Under the pieces are notes generated by a model. The model was not told the origin of the DNA, ran no database searches, and worked only from the letters and a program-made list of their open reading frames with translations. From NCBI RefSeq assembly GCF_011193355.1, contig NZ_CP049780.1, forward strand, positions 5,499,803-5,563,802: a DNA stretch of 64,000 nt. The letters are read 5' to 3'. A program made the position numbers and the translations under genes. This DNA comes from Streptomyces sp. JB150 (GTDB taxonomy: Bacteria > Actinomycetota > Actinomycetes > Streptomycetales > Streptomycetaceae). The first letter of the stretch is position 1. Each line of letters starts with the position of its first letter. Below are positions 39,677 to 51,786 of this stretch, one piece after another.

Positions 39677-41617
39677 ATGTCCGCCACTCCCACCACCCGA
39701 CCCGTCGTCACCGAACGTGAGGCCCGCCAGGTGGCGGAGGCGGCCCGGGAACAGCACTGGCGCAAGCCCAGCTTCGCCAAGGAGCTGTTCCTCGGCCGCT
39801 TCCGCCTCGACCTCATCCACCCCCACCCGCTCCCGGCCGACGAGGACGTGCGCCGCGGCGAGGAGTTCCTGACCCGACTGCGCGCCTTCTGCGAGACGGA
39901 GATCGACTCCGCCCGCATCGAACGCGAGGCCCGCATCCCCGACGAGACCATCAACGGGCTGAAGGAACTCGGCGCGCTCGGCATGAAGATCGACCCCGAG
40001 TACGGCGGCCTCGGCCTCACCCAGGTCTACTACAACAAGGCCCTCGCCCTGGCCGGCTCCGCCAGCCCCGCCGTCGGCGCCCTGCTCAGCGCCCACCAGT
40101 CCATCGGCGTCCCGCAGCCGCTGAAGATGTTCGGCACGCCCGAGCAGAAGGAACGCTTCCTGCCGCGCTGCGCCCGCACGGACATCTCCGCCTTCCTCCT
40201 CACCGAGCCCGACGTCGGCTCCGACCCGGCCCGCCTCGCCACCACCGCCGTGCCGGACGGCGACGACTACGTCCTCGACGGAGTGAAACTCTGGACCACC
40301 AACGGCGTGGTCGCCGGCCTGCTCGTCGTCATGGCCCGCGTCCCGCAGACCGAGGGCCACAAGGGCGGCATCACCGCGTTCGTCGTCGAGGCGTCCTCCC
40401 CGGGCATCACCGTCGAGAACCGCAACGCGTTCATGGGCCTGCGCGGCCTCGAGAACGGCGTCACCCGCTTCCAGGGCGTGCGCGTCCCCGCCGCGAACCG
40501 CATCGGCCCCGAGGGCGCCGGCCTGAAGATCGCCCTCACCACGCTGAACACCGGCCGCCTGTCCCTGCCCGCGATGTGCGCCGGCGCCGGCAAGTGGTGC
40601 CTGAAGATCGCCCGTGAATGGGCCGGGGTGCGCGAGCAGTGGGGCAAGCCGGTCGCCCTGCACGAGGCCGTCGGCTCGAAGATCGCCTTCATCGCCGCGA
40701 CGACGTTCGCCCTCGAAGCCGTCCTCGACCTGTCGTCCCAGATGGCCGACGAGGACCGCAACGACATCCGCATCGAGGCCGCCCTCGCCAAGCTGTACGG
40801 CTCGGAGATGGCCTGGCTCATGGCCGACGAACTCGTCCAGATCCGCGGCGGCCGCGGCTTCGAGACCGCCGAGTCGCTCAAGGCGCGCGGCGAGCGGGCC
40901 GTACCGGCCGAGCAGATCCTGCGCGACCTGCGCATCAACCGCATCTTCGAGGGCTCGACGGAGATCATGCACCTCCTCATCGCCCGCGAGGCGGTCGACG
41001 CCCACCTCTCCGTCGCCGGCGACCTCATCGACCCCGACAAGTCCCTCCAGGACAAGGCGAGGGCGGGCGCCCAGGCGGGCGTCTTCTACGCCAAGTGGCT
41101 GCCCAGGCTCATCGCGGGCCCCGGCCAGCTGCCCCGCTCCTACGCCGAGTTCCGGCACGGCGGCGCCGACCTCTCCCCGCACCTGCGCTACATCGAGCGC
41201 ACCGCCCGCAAGCTCGCCCGCTCCACCTTCTACGCCATGTCCCGCTGGCAGGGCCGCATGGAGACCAAGCAGGGCTTCCTCGGCCGGATCGTCGACATCG
41301 GCGCCGAACTCTTCGCCATGAGCGCCGCCTGCGTCCGCGCCGAACTCCTCCGCTCCCGGGGCGAGAACGGCCGTGAGGCCTACCAGCTCGCCGACGCCTT
41401 CTGCCACCAGGCCCGCCTGCGCGTCGACGCCCTCTTCACCCGCCTGTGGAGCAACACCGACGCCCTCGACCGCAAGCTGGTCAAGGGCGTCCTGTCCGGC
41501 ACCTACGCATGGCTCGAAGAGGGCGTGGTCGACCCCTCCGACGACGGCCCCTGGATCGCCGACACCCACACCCCCGCCACCCCCCGCCCCGACGTACGCC
41601 GCACCGTCCCCGAGTGA
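39677..41617 (+). CDS. Acyl-CoA dehydrogenase (FadE-like, with C-terminal extension)
   Basis: A 646-residue flavoprotein. The acyl-CoA dehydrogenase core spans about residues 75-445: [17 protein letters not shown] is the FAD/substrate loop, [19 protein letters not shown] the beta domain, and [15 protein letters not shown] and [19 protein letters not shown] the C-terminal helical domain. About 75 residues precede the core and some 200 follow it; the tail resembles the extra helical domain of longer acyl-CoA dehydrogenases that act on bulky acyl-CoAs. It introduces the trans-2 double bond in fatty acid or related acyl-CoA breakdown. The ATG at 39677 is preceded by GAGGTGAGCCTC; a GTG at 39668 is the alternative. 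No link to the xyloglucan genes is evident. Confidence 0.92.
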   Translation: MSATPTTRPVVTEREARQVAEAAREQHWRKPSFAKELFLGRFRLDLIHPHPLPADEDVRRGEEFLTRLRAFCETEIDSARIEREARIPDETINGLKELGALGMKIDPEYGGLGLTQVYYNKALALAGSASPAVGALLSAHQSIGVPQPLKMFGTPEQKERFLPRCARTDISAFLLTEPDVGSDPARLATTAVPDGDDYVLDGVKLWTTNGVVAGLLVVMARVPQTEGHKGGITAFVVEASSPGITVENRNAFMGLRGLENGVTRFQGVRVPAANRIGPEGAGLKIALTTLNTGRLSLPAMCAGAGKWCLKIAREWAGVREQWGKPVALHEAVGSKIAFIAATTFALEAVLDLSSQMADEDRNDIRIEAALAKLYGSEMAWLMADELVQIRGGRGFETAESLKARGERAVPAEQILRDLRINRIFEGSTEIMHLLIAREAVDAHLSVAGDLIDPDKSLQDKARAGAQAGVFYAKWLPRLIAGPGQLPRSYAEFRHGGADLSPHLRYIERTARKLARSTFYAMSRWQGRMETKQGFLGRIVDIGAELFAMSAACVRAELLRSRGENGREAYQLADAFCHQARLRVDALFTRLWSNTDALDRKLVKGVLSGTYAWLEEGVVDPSDDGPWIADTHTPATPRPDVRRTVPE

Positions 41618-41681
41618 GCGGCGACACCCACCCGAGGGACGCGCTGTCCTGACGGTCCTCCCGTACGGCCACAATGGGGGG

Positions 41682-42938
41682 ATGAGCGACAGTCCATCCC
41701 CCCTCGCCGACCCTCACCTCGTCTACGACCCGGTGACGGAAGACGGCCCGAAGGACGTGGTGATCCTCGGCTCCACCGGGTCGATCGGCACCCAGGCCAT
41801 CGATCTCGTGCTGCGCAACCCGGACCGCTTCCGGGTGACCGGCCTGTCCGCCAACGGCGGGCGGGTCGCCCTCCTCGCCGAGCAGGCGCGGCGGCTGCGG
41901 GTGCGGACCGTGGCGGTCGCCCGCGAGGACGTGGTGCCCGCGCTGCGCGAGGCCCTGAGCGCCGAGTACGGCCCGGGGGAGCCGCTGCCCGAGATCCTGG
42001 CCGGCCCGGACGCGGCCACCCGGCTCGCCGGCTCCGACTGCCACACCGTGCTGAACGGCATCACCGGCTCCATCGGCCTCGCCCCCACCCTCGCCGCCCT
42101 GGAGGCGGGCCGCACCCTCGCGCTGGCCAACAAGGAGTCGCTCATCGTCGGCGGCCCGCTGGTCAAGGCGCTCGCCAAGCCCGGCCAGATCATCCCGGTC
42201 GACTCCGAGCACGCCGCCCTCTTCCAGGCCCTCGCCGCGGGCACCCGCGCCGACGTGCGCAAACTCGTCGTCACCGCCTCCGGCGGCCCGTTCCGGGGCC
42301 GCACCAGGGACGAGCTGGCCTCCGTCACCGTCGAGGACGCCCTCGCCCACCCCACCTGGGCGATGGGCCCGGTCATCACCATCAACTCCGCGACCCTCGT
42401 CAACAAGGGCCTGGAGGTCATCGAGGCGCACCTGCTCTACGACATTCCCTTCGACCGCATTGAGGTCGTCGTGCACCCGCAGTCGTATGTCCACTCGATG
42501 GTGGAGTTCACGGACGGATCGACCCTCGCGCAGGCGACGCCCCCCGACATGCGGGGCCCGATCGCCATCGGTCTCGGCTGGCCCGAGCGCGTCCCCGACG
42601 CCGCCCCGACGTTCGACTGGAGCAAGGCCTCCACCTGGGAGTTCTTCCCGCTCGACAACGAGGCCTTCCCCTCGGTGAACCTCGCCCGCCACGTCGGTGA
42701 GCTCGCGGGCACCGCCCCGGCGGTGTTCAATGCGGCAAACGAGGAGTGCGTGGAGGCCTTCCGCGCCGGCGCGCTGCCGTTCAACGGGATCATCGAGACC
42801 GTGACCCGGGTGGTCGAGGAGCACGGGACCCCGCGCACGGGAACCTCGCTCACCGTGGCGGACGTCCTCGAAGCGGAGACCTGGGCGCGCACCCGGGCCC
42901 GGGAACTGACGGCGATGACGGCGGAGGCCCGTGCATGA
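41682..42938 (+). CDS. dxr: 1-deoxy-D-xylulose 5-phosphate reductoisomerase
   Basis: A 418-residue enzyme of the MEP isoprenoid pathway, converting 1-deoxy-D-xylulose 5-phosphate to 2-C-methyl-D-erythritol 4-phosphate with NADPH. Diagnostic segments are the NADPH-binding [28 protein letters not shown], the metal site [10 protein letters not shown], the flexible active-site loop around [20 protein letters not shown], and [13 protein letters not shown]. The N-terminal ~20 residues before PKDVVILG are an unstructured extension. The ATG at 41682 fits the family start. Its stop overlaps the start of the protease gene (ATGA), so the two are translated together; ispG of the same pathway lies just downstream. 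Confidence 0.97.
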   Translation: MSDSPSPLADPHLVYDPVTEDGPKDVVILGSTGSIGTQAIDLVLRNPDRFRVTGLSANGGRVALLAEQARRLRVRTVAVAREDVVPALREALSAEYGPGEPLPEILAGPDAATRLAGSDCHTVLNGITGSIGLAPTLAALEAGRTLALANKESLIVGGPLVKALAKPGQIIPVDSEHAALFQALAAGTRADVRKLVVTASGGPFRGRTRDELASVTVEDALAHPTWAMGPVITINSATLVNKGLEVIEAHLLYDIPFDRIEVVVHPQSYVHSMVEFTDGSTLAQATPPDMRGPIAIGLGWPERVPDAAPTFDWSKASTWEFFPLDNEAFPSVNLARHVGELAGTAPAVFNAANEECVEAFRAGALPFNGIIETVTRVVEEHGTPRTGTSLTVADVLEAETWARTRARELTAMTAEARA

Positions 42939-44239
42939 CGATCCTGATGATGATCCTCGGCATAGTCGTCTTCGCGGTCGGCCTGCTGTTCTCGATCGCC
43001 TGGCACGAGCTGGGTCATCTCTCCACGGCCAAGATGTTCGGCATCCGCGTGCCGCAGTACATGGTCGGCTTCGGCCCGACCCTGTGGTCGCGCACGAAGG
43101 GCGAGACCGAGTACGGCGTCAAGGCCATCCCGCTCGGCGGCTACATCCGCATGATCGGCATGTTCCCGCCCGGCCCCGACGGCCGGGTGGAGGCCCGCTC
43201 CACCTCCCCGTGGCGCGGCATGATCGAGGACGCCCGCTCCGCCGCCTTCGAGGAACTGCGCCCCGGCGACGAGACCCGCCTCTTCTACACCCGCAAGCCG
43301 TGGAAGCGGGTCATCGTGATGTTCGCGGGCCCCTTCATGAACCTGGTCCTCGCCATCGCCCTGTTCTTCATCGTGCTCATGGGCTTCGGCGTCACCCAGC
43401 AGACCACCGCGGTCAGCGAGGTCCAGAAGTGCGTCGTCCCGCAGAGCCAGAACCGCGACACCTGCAAGGACTCCGACCCCGCCTCCCCGGCCGCCGCGGC
43501 CGGCCTGCGGGCCGGCGACAGAATCGTCGCCTTCGACGGCGTCCGCACCGACGACTGGAACCAGCTCTCCGACCTGATCCGCTCCAGCCCCGGCGAGAAG
43601 GTCGCGATCGTCGTCGACCGCAAGGGCGAGGAAGTCACCCTGCACGCCACGATCGCCACCAACCAGGTCCTGAAGAAGGACGGCAACGGCCAGGTCGTCG
43701 AGGGCGAGTACGTCACCGCCGGCTTCCTCGGCTTCAGTGCCGCCACCGGCGTGGTCAAGCAGGACTTCGGCGACTCGGTGACCTGGATGACCGACCGGGT
43801 CGGCGACGCCGTCGACTCCCTCGCCGCACTGCCCGGCAAGATCCCCGCCCTGTGGAACGCGGCCTTCGACGGCGCCCCCCGCGAACCCGACTCCCCGATG
43901 GGCGTGGTCGGCGCGGCCCGCGTCGGCGGCGAGATCTTCACCCTCGACATCCCGGCCACCCAGCAGCTCGGCATGGCCCTGATGCTGGTCGGGATGTTCA
44001 ACCTGTCCCTGTTCCTGTTCAACATGCTCCCGCTGCTCCCGCTCGACGGCGGGCACATCGCGGGCGCCCTGTGGGAGTCGCTGCGCCGGCACACCGCCCG
44101 GCTGCTGCGCCGCCCCGACCCGGGACCGTTCGACGTGGCGAAGCTGATGCCGGTGGCCTACGTGGTGGCCGGGATCTTCGTCTGCTTCACGATCCTGGTG
44201 CTGATCGCGGACGTCGTTAACCCGGTCAGAATCTCGTAG
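42935..44239 (+). CDS. Site-2-type intramembrane zinc protease (RseP/Rip1 family, M50)
   Basis: A 434-residue membrane protease. The first helix carries the zinc motif HELGH (in [18 protein letters not shown]), and the third zinc ligand is in [24 protein letters not shown] domain (about 165-260) is visible as [20 protein letters not shown]. Four membrane helices are apparent. Family members cut membrane-bound anti-sigma factors and other single-pass proteins after a first cut by another protease. The ATG overlaps the dxr stop (ATGA at 42935), an arrangement shared by many bacteria. A perfect hairpin terminator follows before ispG. Confidence 0.95.
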   Translation: MTILMMILGIVVFAVGLLFSIAWHELGHLSTAKMFGIRVPQYMVGFGPTLWSRTKGETEYGVKAIPLGGYIRMIGMFPPGPDGRVEARSTSPWRGMIEDARSAAFEELRPGDETRLFYTRKPWKRVIVMFAGPFMNLVLAIALFFIVLMGFGVTQQTTAVSEVQKCVVPQSQNRDTCKDSDPASPAAAAGLRAGDRIVAFDGVRTDDWNQLSDLIRSSPGEKVAIVVDRKGEEVTLHATIATNQVLKKDGNGQVVEGEYVTAGFLGFSAATGVVKQDFGDSVTWMTDRVGDAVDSLAALPGKIPALWNAAFDGAPREPDSPMGVVGAARVGGEIFTLDIPATQQLGMALMLVGMFNLSLFLFNMLPLLPLDGGHIAGALWESLRRHTARLLRRPDPGPFDVAKLMPVAYVVAGIFVCFTILVLIADVVNPVRIS

Positions 44240-44254
44240 CCACACGGCGTTCCC

Positions 44255-44286
44255 GGCGGCCCGGCGGCACCACCCGCCGGGCCGCC
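44255..44286 (+). terminator. Terminator after dxr and the S2P protease gene
   Basis: GGCGGCCCGGCGG (44255-44267) and CCGCCGGGCCGCC (44274-44286) make a perfect 13-bp stem with loop CACCAC, starting 15 bases after the stop codon. Confidence 0.8.
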
Positions 44287-44409
44287 TCCCGTTCGAGTGG
44301 TTCTCGGGTGTGATGTGCTTAGGTTCTGGCCGGTGCCGTAATCTCGAAGGCCGGAGCCCGCCGCTGAACGGGACCGGACCTTGATCCACGACTTGGGGTT
44401 GCACAGCAG

Positions 44410-45567
<1,158 letters not shown>

Positions 45568-45583
45568 GCAACGTCAGTGGTGC

Positions 45584-45637
45584 CGCGCCCCCCGGAGGGG
45601 CGCGGGGAACCGCGCGACCAGCCACGAACGGCCCGCA
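45584..45637 (+). terminator. Hairpin terminator within a copy of the dispersed repeat, after ispG
   Basis: CGCGCCCC (45584-45591) pairs with GGGGCGCG (45597-45604), loop CCGGA, followed by GGGAACCGCGCGACCAGCC. It is the third full copy of the repeat at 1541 and 1614, here with a complete hairpin 16 bases after the ispG stop. Confidence 0.65.
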
Positions 45638-45749
45638 CACGCGCGACCACAGAACCCTCCGAGCTCTCAGGCGCCCTCCGCCCGAGCAAGCGCAGCGCTT
45701 CCGCGGGTACAGTGCGGAGACCAGCAGCTGACCCCGGAGGGCCCCGCAC

Positions 45750-46598
45750 GTGCTGACCCAGACCACCTCCCGGGTCCTCGAACCGAGCGACCTGGACGCC
45801 GCGCTCGCCGTCCTGAACCGCGAGCCGGTCGCCAACGCCTTCGTGACCTCCCGGGTCCAGGTCGCCGGCCTGGACCCCTGGCGCCTCGGCGGCGAGATGT
45901 GGGGCTGGTACGAGGACGGCATACTCACGTCGCTGTGCTACGCGGGCGCCAACCTCGTCCCCATCTGCGCCACCCCGCGCGCCGTGCGCGCCTTCGCCGA
46001 CCGCGCCCGCCGGGCCGGCCGCCGCTGCTCCTCCATCGTCGGCCCCGCCGAACCCACCGCCGAGCTGTGGCGGCTGCTGGAGCCGCACTGGGGCCCGGCC
46101 CGCGAGGTCCGCGCCCGCCAGCCGCTGATGGTCACCGACCGGATGCCCGACGACATCGAGCCGGACCCGTACGTCCGCCGCGTCCGCAAGGACGAGATGG
46201 AAACGATCATGCCGGCGTGCGTGGCGATGTTCACCGAGGAGGTCGGCGTCTCCCCGCTGGCCGGCGACGGCGGCCTGCTCTACCAGGCCCGGGTCGCCGA
46301 ACTCGTCGGCTCCGGCCGCTCCTTCGCCCGCCTCGACGAACACGGCAACGTCATGTTCAAGGCGGAGATCGGCGCCGCGACCCCCCAGGCCTGCCAGGTC
46401 CAGGGCGTCTGGGTCGCCCCCGAGTACCGCGGCCGGGGCCTCGCCGCCCCCGGCATGGCCGCGGTGCTGCGCTACGCCCTCGCCGACGTCGCCCCCGTGG
46501 TCAGCCTGTACGTCAACGACTACAACACGGCCGCGCGCCGGACGTACCGCCGCGTCGGCTTCCGCGAGGCCGGTGCCTTCATGAGCGTGCTGTTCTGA
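45750..46598 (+). CDS. GNAT-family N-acetyltransferase with N-terminal DUF4081-like domain
   Basis: A 282-residue protein. The N-terminal half (about 1-140) resembles the DUF4081 half found fused to GNAT domains in actinobacteria, with NAFVTSRVQVAGLDPWRLGG. The C-terminal half (about 145-282) is a GNAT fold, with the acetyl-CoA loop in VQGVWVAPEYRGRGLAAPGM and the closing motif LYVNDYNTAARRTYRRVGFR. It should move an acetyl group to an amine; the substrate is unknown. The GTG at 45750 follows GGAGGGCCCCGCAC. It lies between ispG and a second, shorter GNAT gene. Confidence 0.88.
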   Translation: MLTQTTSRVLEPSDLDAALAVLNREPVANAFVTSRVQVAGLDPWRLGGEMWGWYEDGILTSLCYAGANLVPICATPRAVRAFADRARRAGRRCSSIVGPAEPTAELWRLLEPHWGPAREVRARQPLMVTDRMPDDIEPDPYVRRVRKDEMETIMPACVAMFTEEVGVSPLAGDGGLLYQARVAELVGSGRSFARLDEHGNVMFKAEIGAATPQACQVQGVWVAPEYRGRGLAAPGMAAVLRYALADVAPVVSLYVNDYNTAARRTYRRVGFREAGAFMSVLF

Positions 46599-46628
46599 GA
46601 GCGCTTCGCCCGCTGTAGGCTCGCCGAC

Positions 46629-47168
46629 ATGCTTCGCGACATCACGATCGCCCCCCTCGACCTCCCCGCCCACGTCGACGAAGCGCTGGCCGTCCAAGCC
46701 CTCGCCTTCGGCCTCGGCCCGGACGAGGTGGCCGTACGCCGCCAGATCGTGCTGCGCCACATGACCTACCCGGGCGCCCGCGCCCTCGGCGCCACCACCG
46801 CCGACGGCCGCCTGGCCGGCTTCGTCTACGGCATGCCCAACAGCCGCACCCACTGGTGGTCGACGATCGTCGAACCGTATCTGCGCGCGCAGGGCAACGA
46901 CGCCTGGCTCGACGACTCCTTCGTCATCACCGAGCTGCACGTCCACCCCCGCTACCAGAACCGCGGCATCGGCCGCGCCCTGATCACCACGATCACCGAC
47001 AGCGCCACCGAGCCCCGCTCGATCCTCTCCGCGATCGACACCGACAGCCCCGCCCGCGGCCTCTACCACTCGCTCGGCTACCAGGACCTGGCCCGCCGCG
47101 TCCTCTTCCCCAGCGCCCCCCGCCCGTACGCCGTCATGGGCGCCCCGCTCCCACTGCGCCGCCGCTAG
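46629..47168 (+). CDS. GNAT-family N-acetyltransferase
   Basis: A 179-residue single-domain acetyltransferase. The acetyl-CoA-binding motif is in ITELHVHPRYQNRGIGRALI (R-x2-x-G-x-G/A pattern RYQNRGIG), followed by the beta5-alpha4 end DTDSPARGLYHSLGYQDLAR. There is no signal peptide. It is unrelated in detail to the longer GNAT gene 30 bases upstream, which lacks this N-terminus, so the pair is not an obvious tandem duplicate. The substrate cannot be deduced. The ATG at 46629 is the only start before the conserved domain. Confidence 0.88.
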   Translation: MLRDITIAPLDLPAHVDEALAVQALAFGLGPDEVAVRRQIVLRHMTYPGARALGATTADGRLAGFVYGMPNSRTHWWSTIVEPYLRAQGNDAWLDDSFVITELHVHPRYQNRGIGRALITTITDSATEPRSILSAIDTDSPARGLYHSLGYQDLARRVLFPSAPRPYAVMGAPLPLRRR

Positions 47169-47263
47169 CGGCCCGTCCGGCAGGCATCAATCGATTTCCG
47201 CGGGCCCCCGCCCCCCGGCTAACCTCCTAGCCACCACCCTTTCGCAGCAGGAGTACGAGAACC

Positions 47264-48964
47264 ATGGCCAACGCACCGGTCCAGCGCATGTCCCAGTTGA
47301 TGGCGAAGACCCTGCGCGACGACCCGGCGGACGCCGAGGTCCTCAGCCACAAGCTGCTCGTCCGCGCCGGCTACGTACGCCGGACCGCGGCGGGCGTGTG
47401 GACCTGGCTGCCGCTCGGCAAGAAGGTCCTCGCCAACGTGGAGCGCGTCGTCCGCGAGGAGATGGACGCCATCGGCGCCCAGGAAGTGCTGCTCCCCGCC
47501 CTGCTGCCGCGCGAGCCCTACGAGGCGACCGGCCGCTGGAACGAGTACGGCGCCGAGCTGTTCCGCCTCCAGGACCGCAAGGGCGGCGACTACCTGCTCG
47601 GCCCCACCCACGAGGAGATCTTCACCCTGCTGGTGAAGGACCAGGCGTCCTCCTACAAGGACCTGCCGGTCATCCTCTACCAGATCCAGACCAAGTTCCG
47701 CGACGAGGCCCGCCCCCGGGCCGGCATCCTGCGCGGCCGTGAGTTCCTGATGAAGGACTCGTACTCCTTCGACCTGGAGGACGAGGGCCTCGCCCACTCC
47801 TACGCCCTGCACCGCCAGGCCTACCAGAAGATCTTCGAGCGCCTCGGCCTCGACTACCGGATCTGTGCCGCCACCGCCGGCGCCATGGGCGGCTCCAAGT
47901 CCGAGGAGTTCCTGGCCCCCGCCGAGGCCGGCGAGGACACCTTCGCGGACTGCCCGAACTGTGACTTCGCCGCCAACACCGAGGCGGTCACCTACGAGCT
48001 GAAGCCGGTCGACGCCTCCGGCGTTCCGGCCGCCGAGGACATCCCCACCCCGGACACCCCCACCATCGAGACCCTTGCCGCCTCCCTCGGCGTCCCCGCC
48101 TCCGCCACCCTGAAGAACCTCCTGGTGAAGGTCGACGGCGAGATCGTCGCCGTGGGCGTGCCCGGCGACCGCGAGGTCGACCTGGACAAGGTCGAGGCGC
48201 ACTTCGCCCCGGCCACCGTCGAGATGGTCACCGAGGCGGACTTCGCGGCCCGCCCCGACCTGGTCCGCGGCTACGTCGGCCCGCAGGGCCTGGGCAAGGT
48301 GAAGTACATCGCCGACCCGCGCGTGGCCCCCGGCACCGCATGGATCACCGGCGCCAACAAGCCCGGCACGCACACCAAGAACGTCGTCGCGGGCCGCGAC
48401 TTCGAGGTCGACGAGTACGTCGACGTCGTGGTCGTCCAGGAGGGCGATCCCTGCCCCCAGTGCGGCACCGGCCTGAAGCTGGACCGCGCCATCGAGATCG
48501 GCCACATCTTCCAGCTGGGCCGCAAGTACACCGACGCGCTCAAGCTCGACGTGCTCGGCCAGAACGGCAAGCCGGTCCGCGTCACCATGGGCTCCTACGG
48601 CATCGGCGTCTCCCGCGCGGTCGCCGCGCTCGCCGAGCAGACCGCCGACGACAAGGGCCTGTGCTGGCCCAAGGAGATCGCCCCCGCCGACGTCCACGTC
48701 GTCGCCGCAGGCAAGGCACTGCAGACCGAACTGGCCCTCGACATCTCCGAGAAGCTGGCGGCGGCCGGCGTGCGCGTCCTGGTCGACGACCGCGCGGGCG
48801 TCTCCCCGGGCGTGAAGTTCACCGACTCCGAGCTGATCGGTGTCCCCCAGATCCTCGTCGCCGGCCGCCGCGCCGCCGACGGCGTGGTCGAGCTGAAGGA
48901 CCGCAGGACCGGCGAGCGCGAGGAACTCACGGTCGAGGAGGCCATCGCCCGCCTCACGGCGTGA
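47264..48964 (+). CDS. proS: Prolyl-tRNA synthetase (bacterial type with editing domain)
   Basis: A 566-residue class II synthetase that charges tRNA-Pro. Class II motif 1 lies in [20 protein letters not shown], motif 2 in [20 protein letters not shown], and motif 3 in [19 protein letters not shown]. Between motifs 2 and 3 sits the INS editing domain (about 225-400), including [20 protein letters not shown] and [20 protein letters not shown], which removes mischarged alanine. The C-terminal anticodon-binding domain (about 470-566) ends the protein. The ATG at 47264 follows AGCAGGAGTACGAGAACC. A near-perfect 17-bp hairpin follows the stop. Confidence 0.97.
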   Translation: MANAPVQRMSQLMAKTLRDDPADAEVLSHKLLVRAGYVRRTAAGVWTWLPLGKKVLANVERVVREEMDAIGAQEVLLPALLPREPYEATGRWNEYGAELFRLQDRKGGDYLLGPTHEEIFTLLVKDQASSYKDLPVILYQIQTKFRDEARPRAGILRGREFLMKDSYSFDLEDEGLAHSYALHRQAYQKIFERLGLDYRICAATAGAMGGSKSEEFLAPAEAGEDTFADCPNCDFAANTEAVTYELKPVDASGVPAAEDIPTPDTPTIETLAASLGVPASATLKNLLVKVDGEIVAVGVPGDREVDLDKVEAHFAPATVEMVTEADFAARPDLVRGYVGPQGLGKVKYIADPRVAPGTAWITGANKPGTHTKNVVAGRDFEVDEYVDVVVVQEGDPCPQCGTGLKLDRAIEIGHIFQLGRKYTDALKLDVLGQNGKPVRVTMGSYGIGVSRAVAALAEQTADDKGLCWPKEIAPADVHVVAAGKALQTELALDISEKLAAAGVRVLVDDRAGVSPGVKFTDSELIGVPQILVAGRRAADGVVELKDRRTGEREELTVEEAIARLTA

Positions 48965-48988
48965 GCGGCGGCCACGGCAGACACCTGT

Positions 48989-49025
48989 GAACGCCGGGCG
49001 GGCCGAACCGGCCCGTCCGGCGTTC
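48989..49025. terminator. Terminator after proS
   Basis: GAACGCCGGGCGGGCCG (48989-49005) pairs with CGGCCCGTCCGGCGTTC (49009-49025) with one mismatch and loop AAC. It stands between proS and the convergent minus-strand trio and may serve both. Confidence 0.75.
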
Positions 49026-49097
49026 GGGGACGAGGCCCGTTCAGGGCCGAAGCGGGGGCGCGGGGGCGGCAGCCCCCGGAGGCCGGCGGGACACCCC

Positions 49098-49997
49098 CTA
49101 AAGCCAGCCGGCGAACTCCAGCAGCAGCTCCGCGTCCCGCGCCCGGCCCACCCTGCGCGCCCGCACCCCCGACTCCACGGCCCGGAACAGCGTCCAGCCG
49201 CGCAGCCGTTCCTGGTCCACGTCCAGCGACTCCGCGAGCCGCTTCACCCGCCGCCGCGTCGTCGCCGCCCCCGACGGCTGCGCGATCAGATCCTCCACCC
49301 GGTCCCGGACCAGCCGCGCCAGATCGAACGCGCACTCCCCGACCACCGGGTCCGGCCCCACGGCCAGCCACGGCATCCGGTCCCCGGCCAGCACCTTGCT
49401 CTGCCGGAACGTGCCGTGCAGCAGCCGCTCCTCCGGCGGCGCCGCCAGCAGCTCCTCGCGGGCCGCCAGCGCCACCTCCACCAGCGGCGCGACCTCCGCG
49501 TCCGCCTCCGCGCTCGCCCGCATCGCCGCGGCCTGCCGCCCCGTGCGCCCGGCGACCGTCTCGAAGGTGTGGCCCTGCGGCGGCGCCACCCACAGCCGGC
49601 GCAGCGTGCCCGCCGCCTCCAGCAGCGCCTTCGCCTCCGGCAGCGACCGCACCGACACATCCGGGTGGAGCCGCTCCAGCAGCAGCGCCCCGTCGGGCGC
49701 GTCGTCCTCCAGCAGCTGGACGGCGCCCCGCCCGGCCCACTGCGCGAGCGCGGCCCGCTCGCTCTCCGGACGGGCCCGGGGCGGCGCCAGCTTCAGCACG
49801 GCCGGGGTGCCGTCGGGACGCCGTACGAGCACCACGAGACTGCTGCGGCCACCCGGCACCTGCACCCGCTCGACGGTCAACTCGCGCAGCGCGACGGCCT
49901 GCCGTACCGTCCCGGGCAGCTTCTCGAGCCAGTCGCCACCGTCCGGTGCCGTCTCACCGAGCGCCCTCACCAGACGCCGCGGCGGTTCGAAAGCCAT
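49098..49997 (-). CDS. Aminoglycoside phosphotransferase-fold protein, probable pseudokinase
   Basis: A 299-residue protein with an APH-like kinase fold. The N-lobe has PAVLKLAPPRARPESERAAL, with a Lys and acidic partner in the ATP-site position, and LLLERLHPDVSVRSL leads into the C-lobe. The catalytic loop, normally HGDxHxxN, reads HGTFRQSKVL (194-203): the catalytic Asp is Thr196 and the Asn is Lys201. The metal-binding Asp survives in GPDPVVGECAFDLARL (Asp216). A protein with this loop is unlikely to phosphorylate efficiently. The ATG at 49997 has GGAAGGGA upstream. It lies 27 bases downstream of the ferritin-like gene on the same strand and looks co-transcribed with it. Confidence 0.8.
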   Translation of the reverse strand: MAFEPPRRLVRALGETAPDGGDWLEKLPGTVRQAVALRELTVERVQVPGGRSSLVVLVRRPDGTPAVLKLAPPRARPESERAALAQWAGRGAVQLLEDDAPDGALLLERLHPDVSVRSLPEAKALLEAAGTLRRLWVAPPQGHTFETVAGRTGRQAAAMRASAEADAEVAPLVEVALAAREELLAAPPEERLLHGTFRQSKVLAGDRMPWLAVGPDPVVGECAFDLARLVRDRVEDLIAQPSGAATTRRRVKRLAESLDVDQERLRGWTLFRAVESGVRARRVGRARDAELLLEFAGWL

Positions 49998-50024
49998 ACG
50001 CGAGTCGTTCCCTTCCGGTGCGGT

Positions 50025-50485
50025 TCACGTCGTGGGCGTCGCGGACGCCGACGCGGTGCCCGCCCGTTCGGCGAGCCCAGGGAAGGCTACGCTCCCGCCC
50101 CGCCAGCGCACCGCCCGCACCGCCGCCTCCCGCAGCGCGGCGGCCGCCGTGCCCCGGCGCTGCCCCTCGGCTGCCCGCACCAGATCGGAGTAGACCCCGG
50201 CCACCCGTTCCTCCAGTTCGGCGGCGAGCCGGGCGGCGGACTCGGAGTCGGTCACCGCGAACGGCAGCGCGTACCCGGCCGCCGCGGCCACCGGCCTGCC
50301 GCCGAGATCCCGCACCTCACGCGCGAGCGCGTCCCGCCGCGCCCGGTGCGCGTCGTACGCCGCCCGCGCCTCGCCGCGCCGCTCCTGCCGGATCCGCCCG
50401 CCGACGACCCCGTACCCGTACACCGCCGCGTGCTCCGCCGCCAGCGCCGCCTGCAGCGCGCCCAGTTCCCGCTCGGTCACCTCGC

Positions 50486-50489
<4 letters not shown>
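50025..50489 (-). CDS. Ferritin-like (DUF4439) protein
   Basis: A 154-residue helical protein with the DUF4439 pattern: ELGALQAALAAEHAAVYGYG in helix 1 and RARRDALAREV, SAARLAAELEERVAGVYSDL and AALREAAVRAVRWRGG in later helices. The family has a ferritin-like four-helix fold. The E-H pair in LAAEHAAVYGYG could belong to a metal site, but a full di-iron set is not evident. It lacks a signal peptide. The GTG at 50489 overlaps the stop of the lipoprotein gene by four bases (GTGA), so both are translated together; in related genomes these two features also occur as neighbours, from memory. Confidence 0.82.
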
Positions 50490-51046
<557 letters not shown>

Positions 51047-51274
51047 GGCTGGCGTCCTCGGAGGCTCGTACGAACGTCATGGGCGGCACCCGGTGGCCCG
51101 CCCGTGATCACGGTACCCGCGCACGTGTCCGACACCACTCATCGGCACCGGCACCCGCAGCGCACCGGCACCGCCCGGAGGCCGGTGGACGGCAACACTC
51201 CCCGGGACCAGATAACCTTTGACCTGACACACGACCCATCACACAACAGCACACGCGGCCGAGGAGTCACCCGG

Positions 51275-51784
51275 ATGAGCACCACCCAGAGCGAGAGGCT
51301 GCGAGAACTGCTGGAACCGCTCGTCAGCTCCCAGGGCCTGGATCTGGAAGAGATCGCGGTGGACTCGGTCGGACGCAAGCGGGTGCTGCGCGTCGTCGTC
51401 GACTCCGACACCGGAGCGGACCTGGACCAGATCGCCGATGTGAGCCGCGCGCTCTCGGCGAAGCTCGACGAGACGGACGCGATGGGCGAGGGCGAGTACA
51501 CCCTCGAGGTCGGCACCCCGGGCGCGGAACGCCTCCTCACGGAACACCGGCACTATGTGCGCGCCACGGGCCGCCTGGCGAGGTTCCAGCTGACCGAGGG
51601 CGGCGAACTGGTCGCCAGGATCCTCGGGGTCGACGACGAGGGCGTCGAGCTGGAGGTGCCCGGAGTCAAGGGCCGCAAGGCCACCGCGCGCCGGCTGGCC
51701 TTCCCGGAGATCGCCAGGGCACGTGTCCAGGTCGAGTTCAACCGCAAGGACGAGAAGTCCCACAAGAAGGAAGAGGAGGCGTAG
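51275..51784 (+). CDS. rimP: Ribosome maturation factor RimP
   Basis: A 169-residue protein needed for 30S subunit maturation. The N-terminal alpha/beta domain has [20 protein letters not shown] then [20 protein letters not shown], and [20 protein letters not shown] is the strongly conserved RimP segment (usually EVSSPGxxRPL). A C-terminal SH3-like domain (about 95-150) and a charged tail [12 protein letters not shown] follow. The ATG at 51275 follows GAGGAGTCACCCGG. It heads the rimP-nusA-ylxR-infB translation/transcription cluster; nusA starts two bases after its stop. Confidence 0.96.
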   Translation: MSTTQSERLRELLEPLVSSQGLDLEEIAVDSVGRKRVLRVVVDSDTGADLDQIADVSRALSAKLDETDAMGEGEYTLEVGTPGAERLLTEHRHYVRATGRLARFQLTEGGELVARILGVDDEGVELEVPGVKGRKATARRLAFPEIARARVQVEFNRKDEKSHKKEEEA

Positions 51785-51786
51785 CC

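Noticed and set aside
45691..45712. AGCGCAGCGCTTCC as another copy of the xyloglucan operator
   Set aside because: It shares only GCGCTTC with the palindrome, lacks symmetry, and lies before a GNAT gene unrelated to sugar use.
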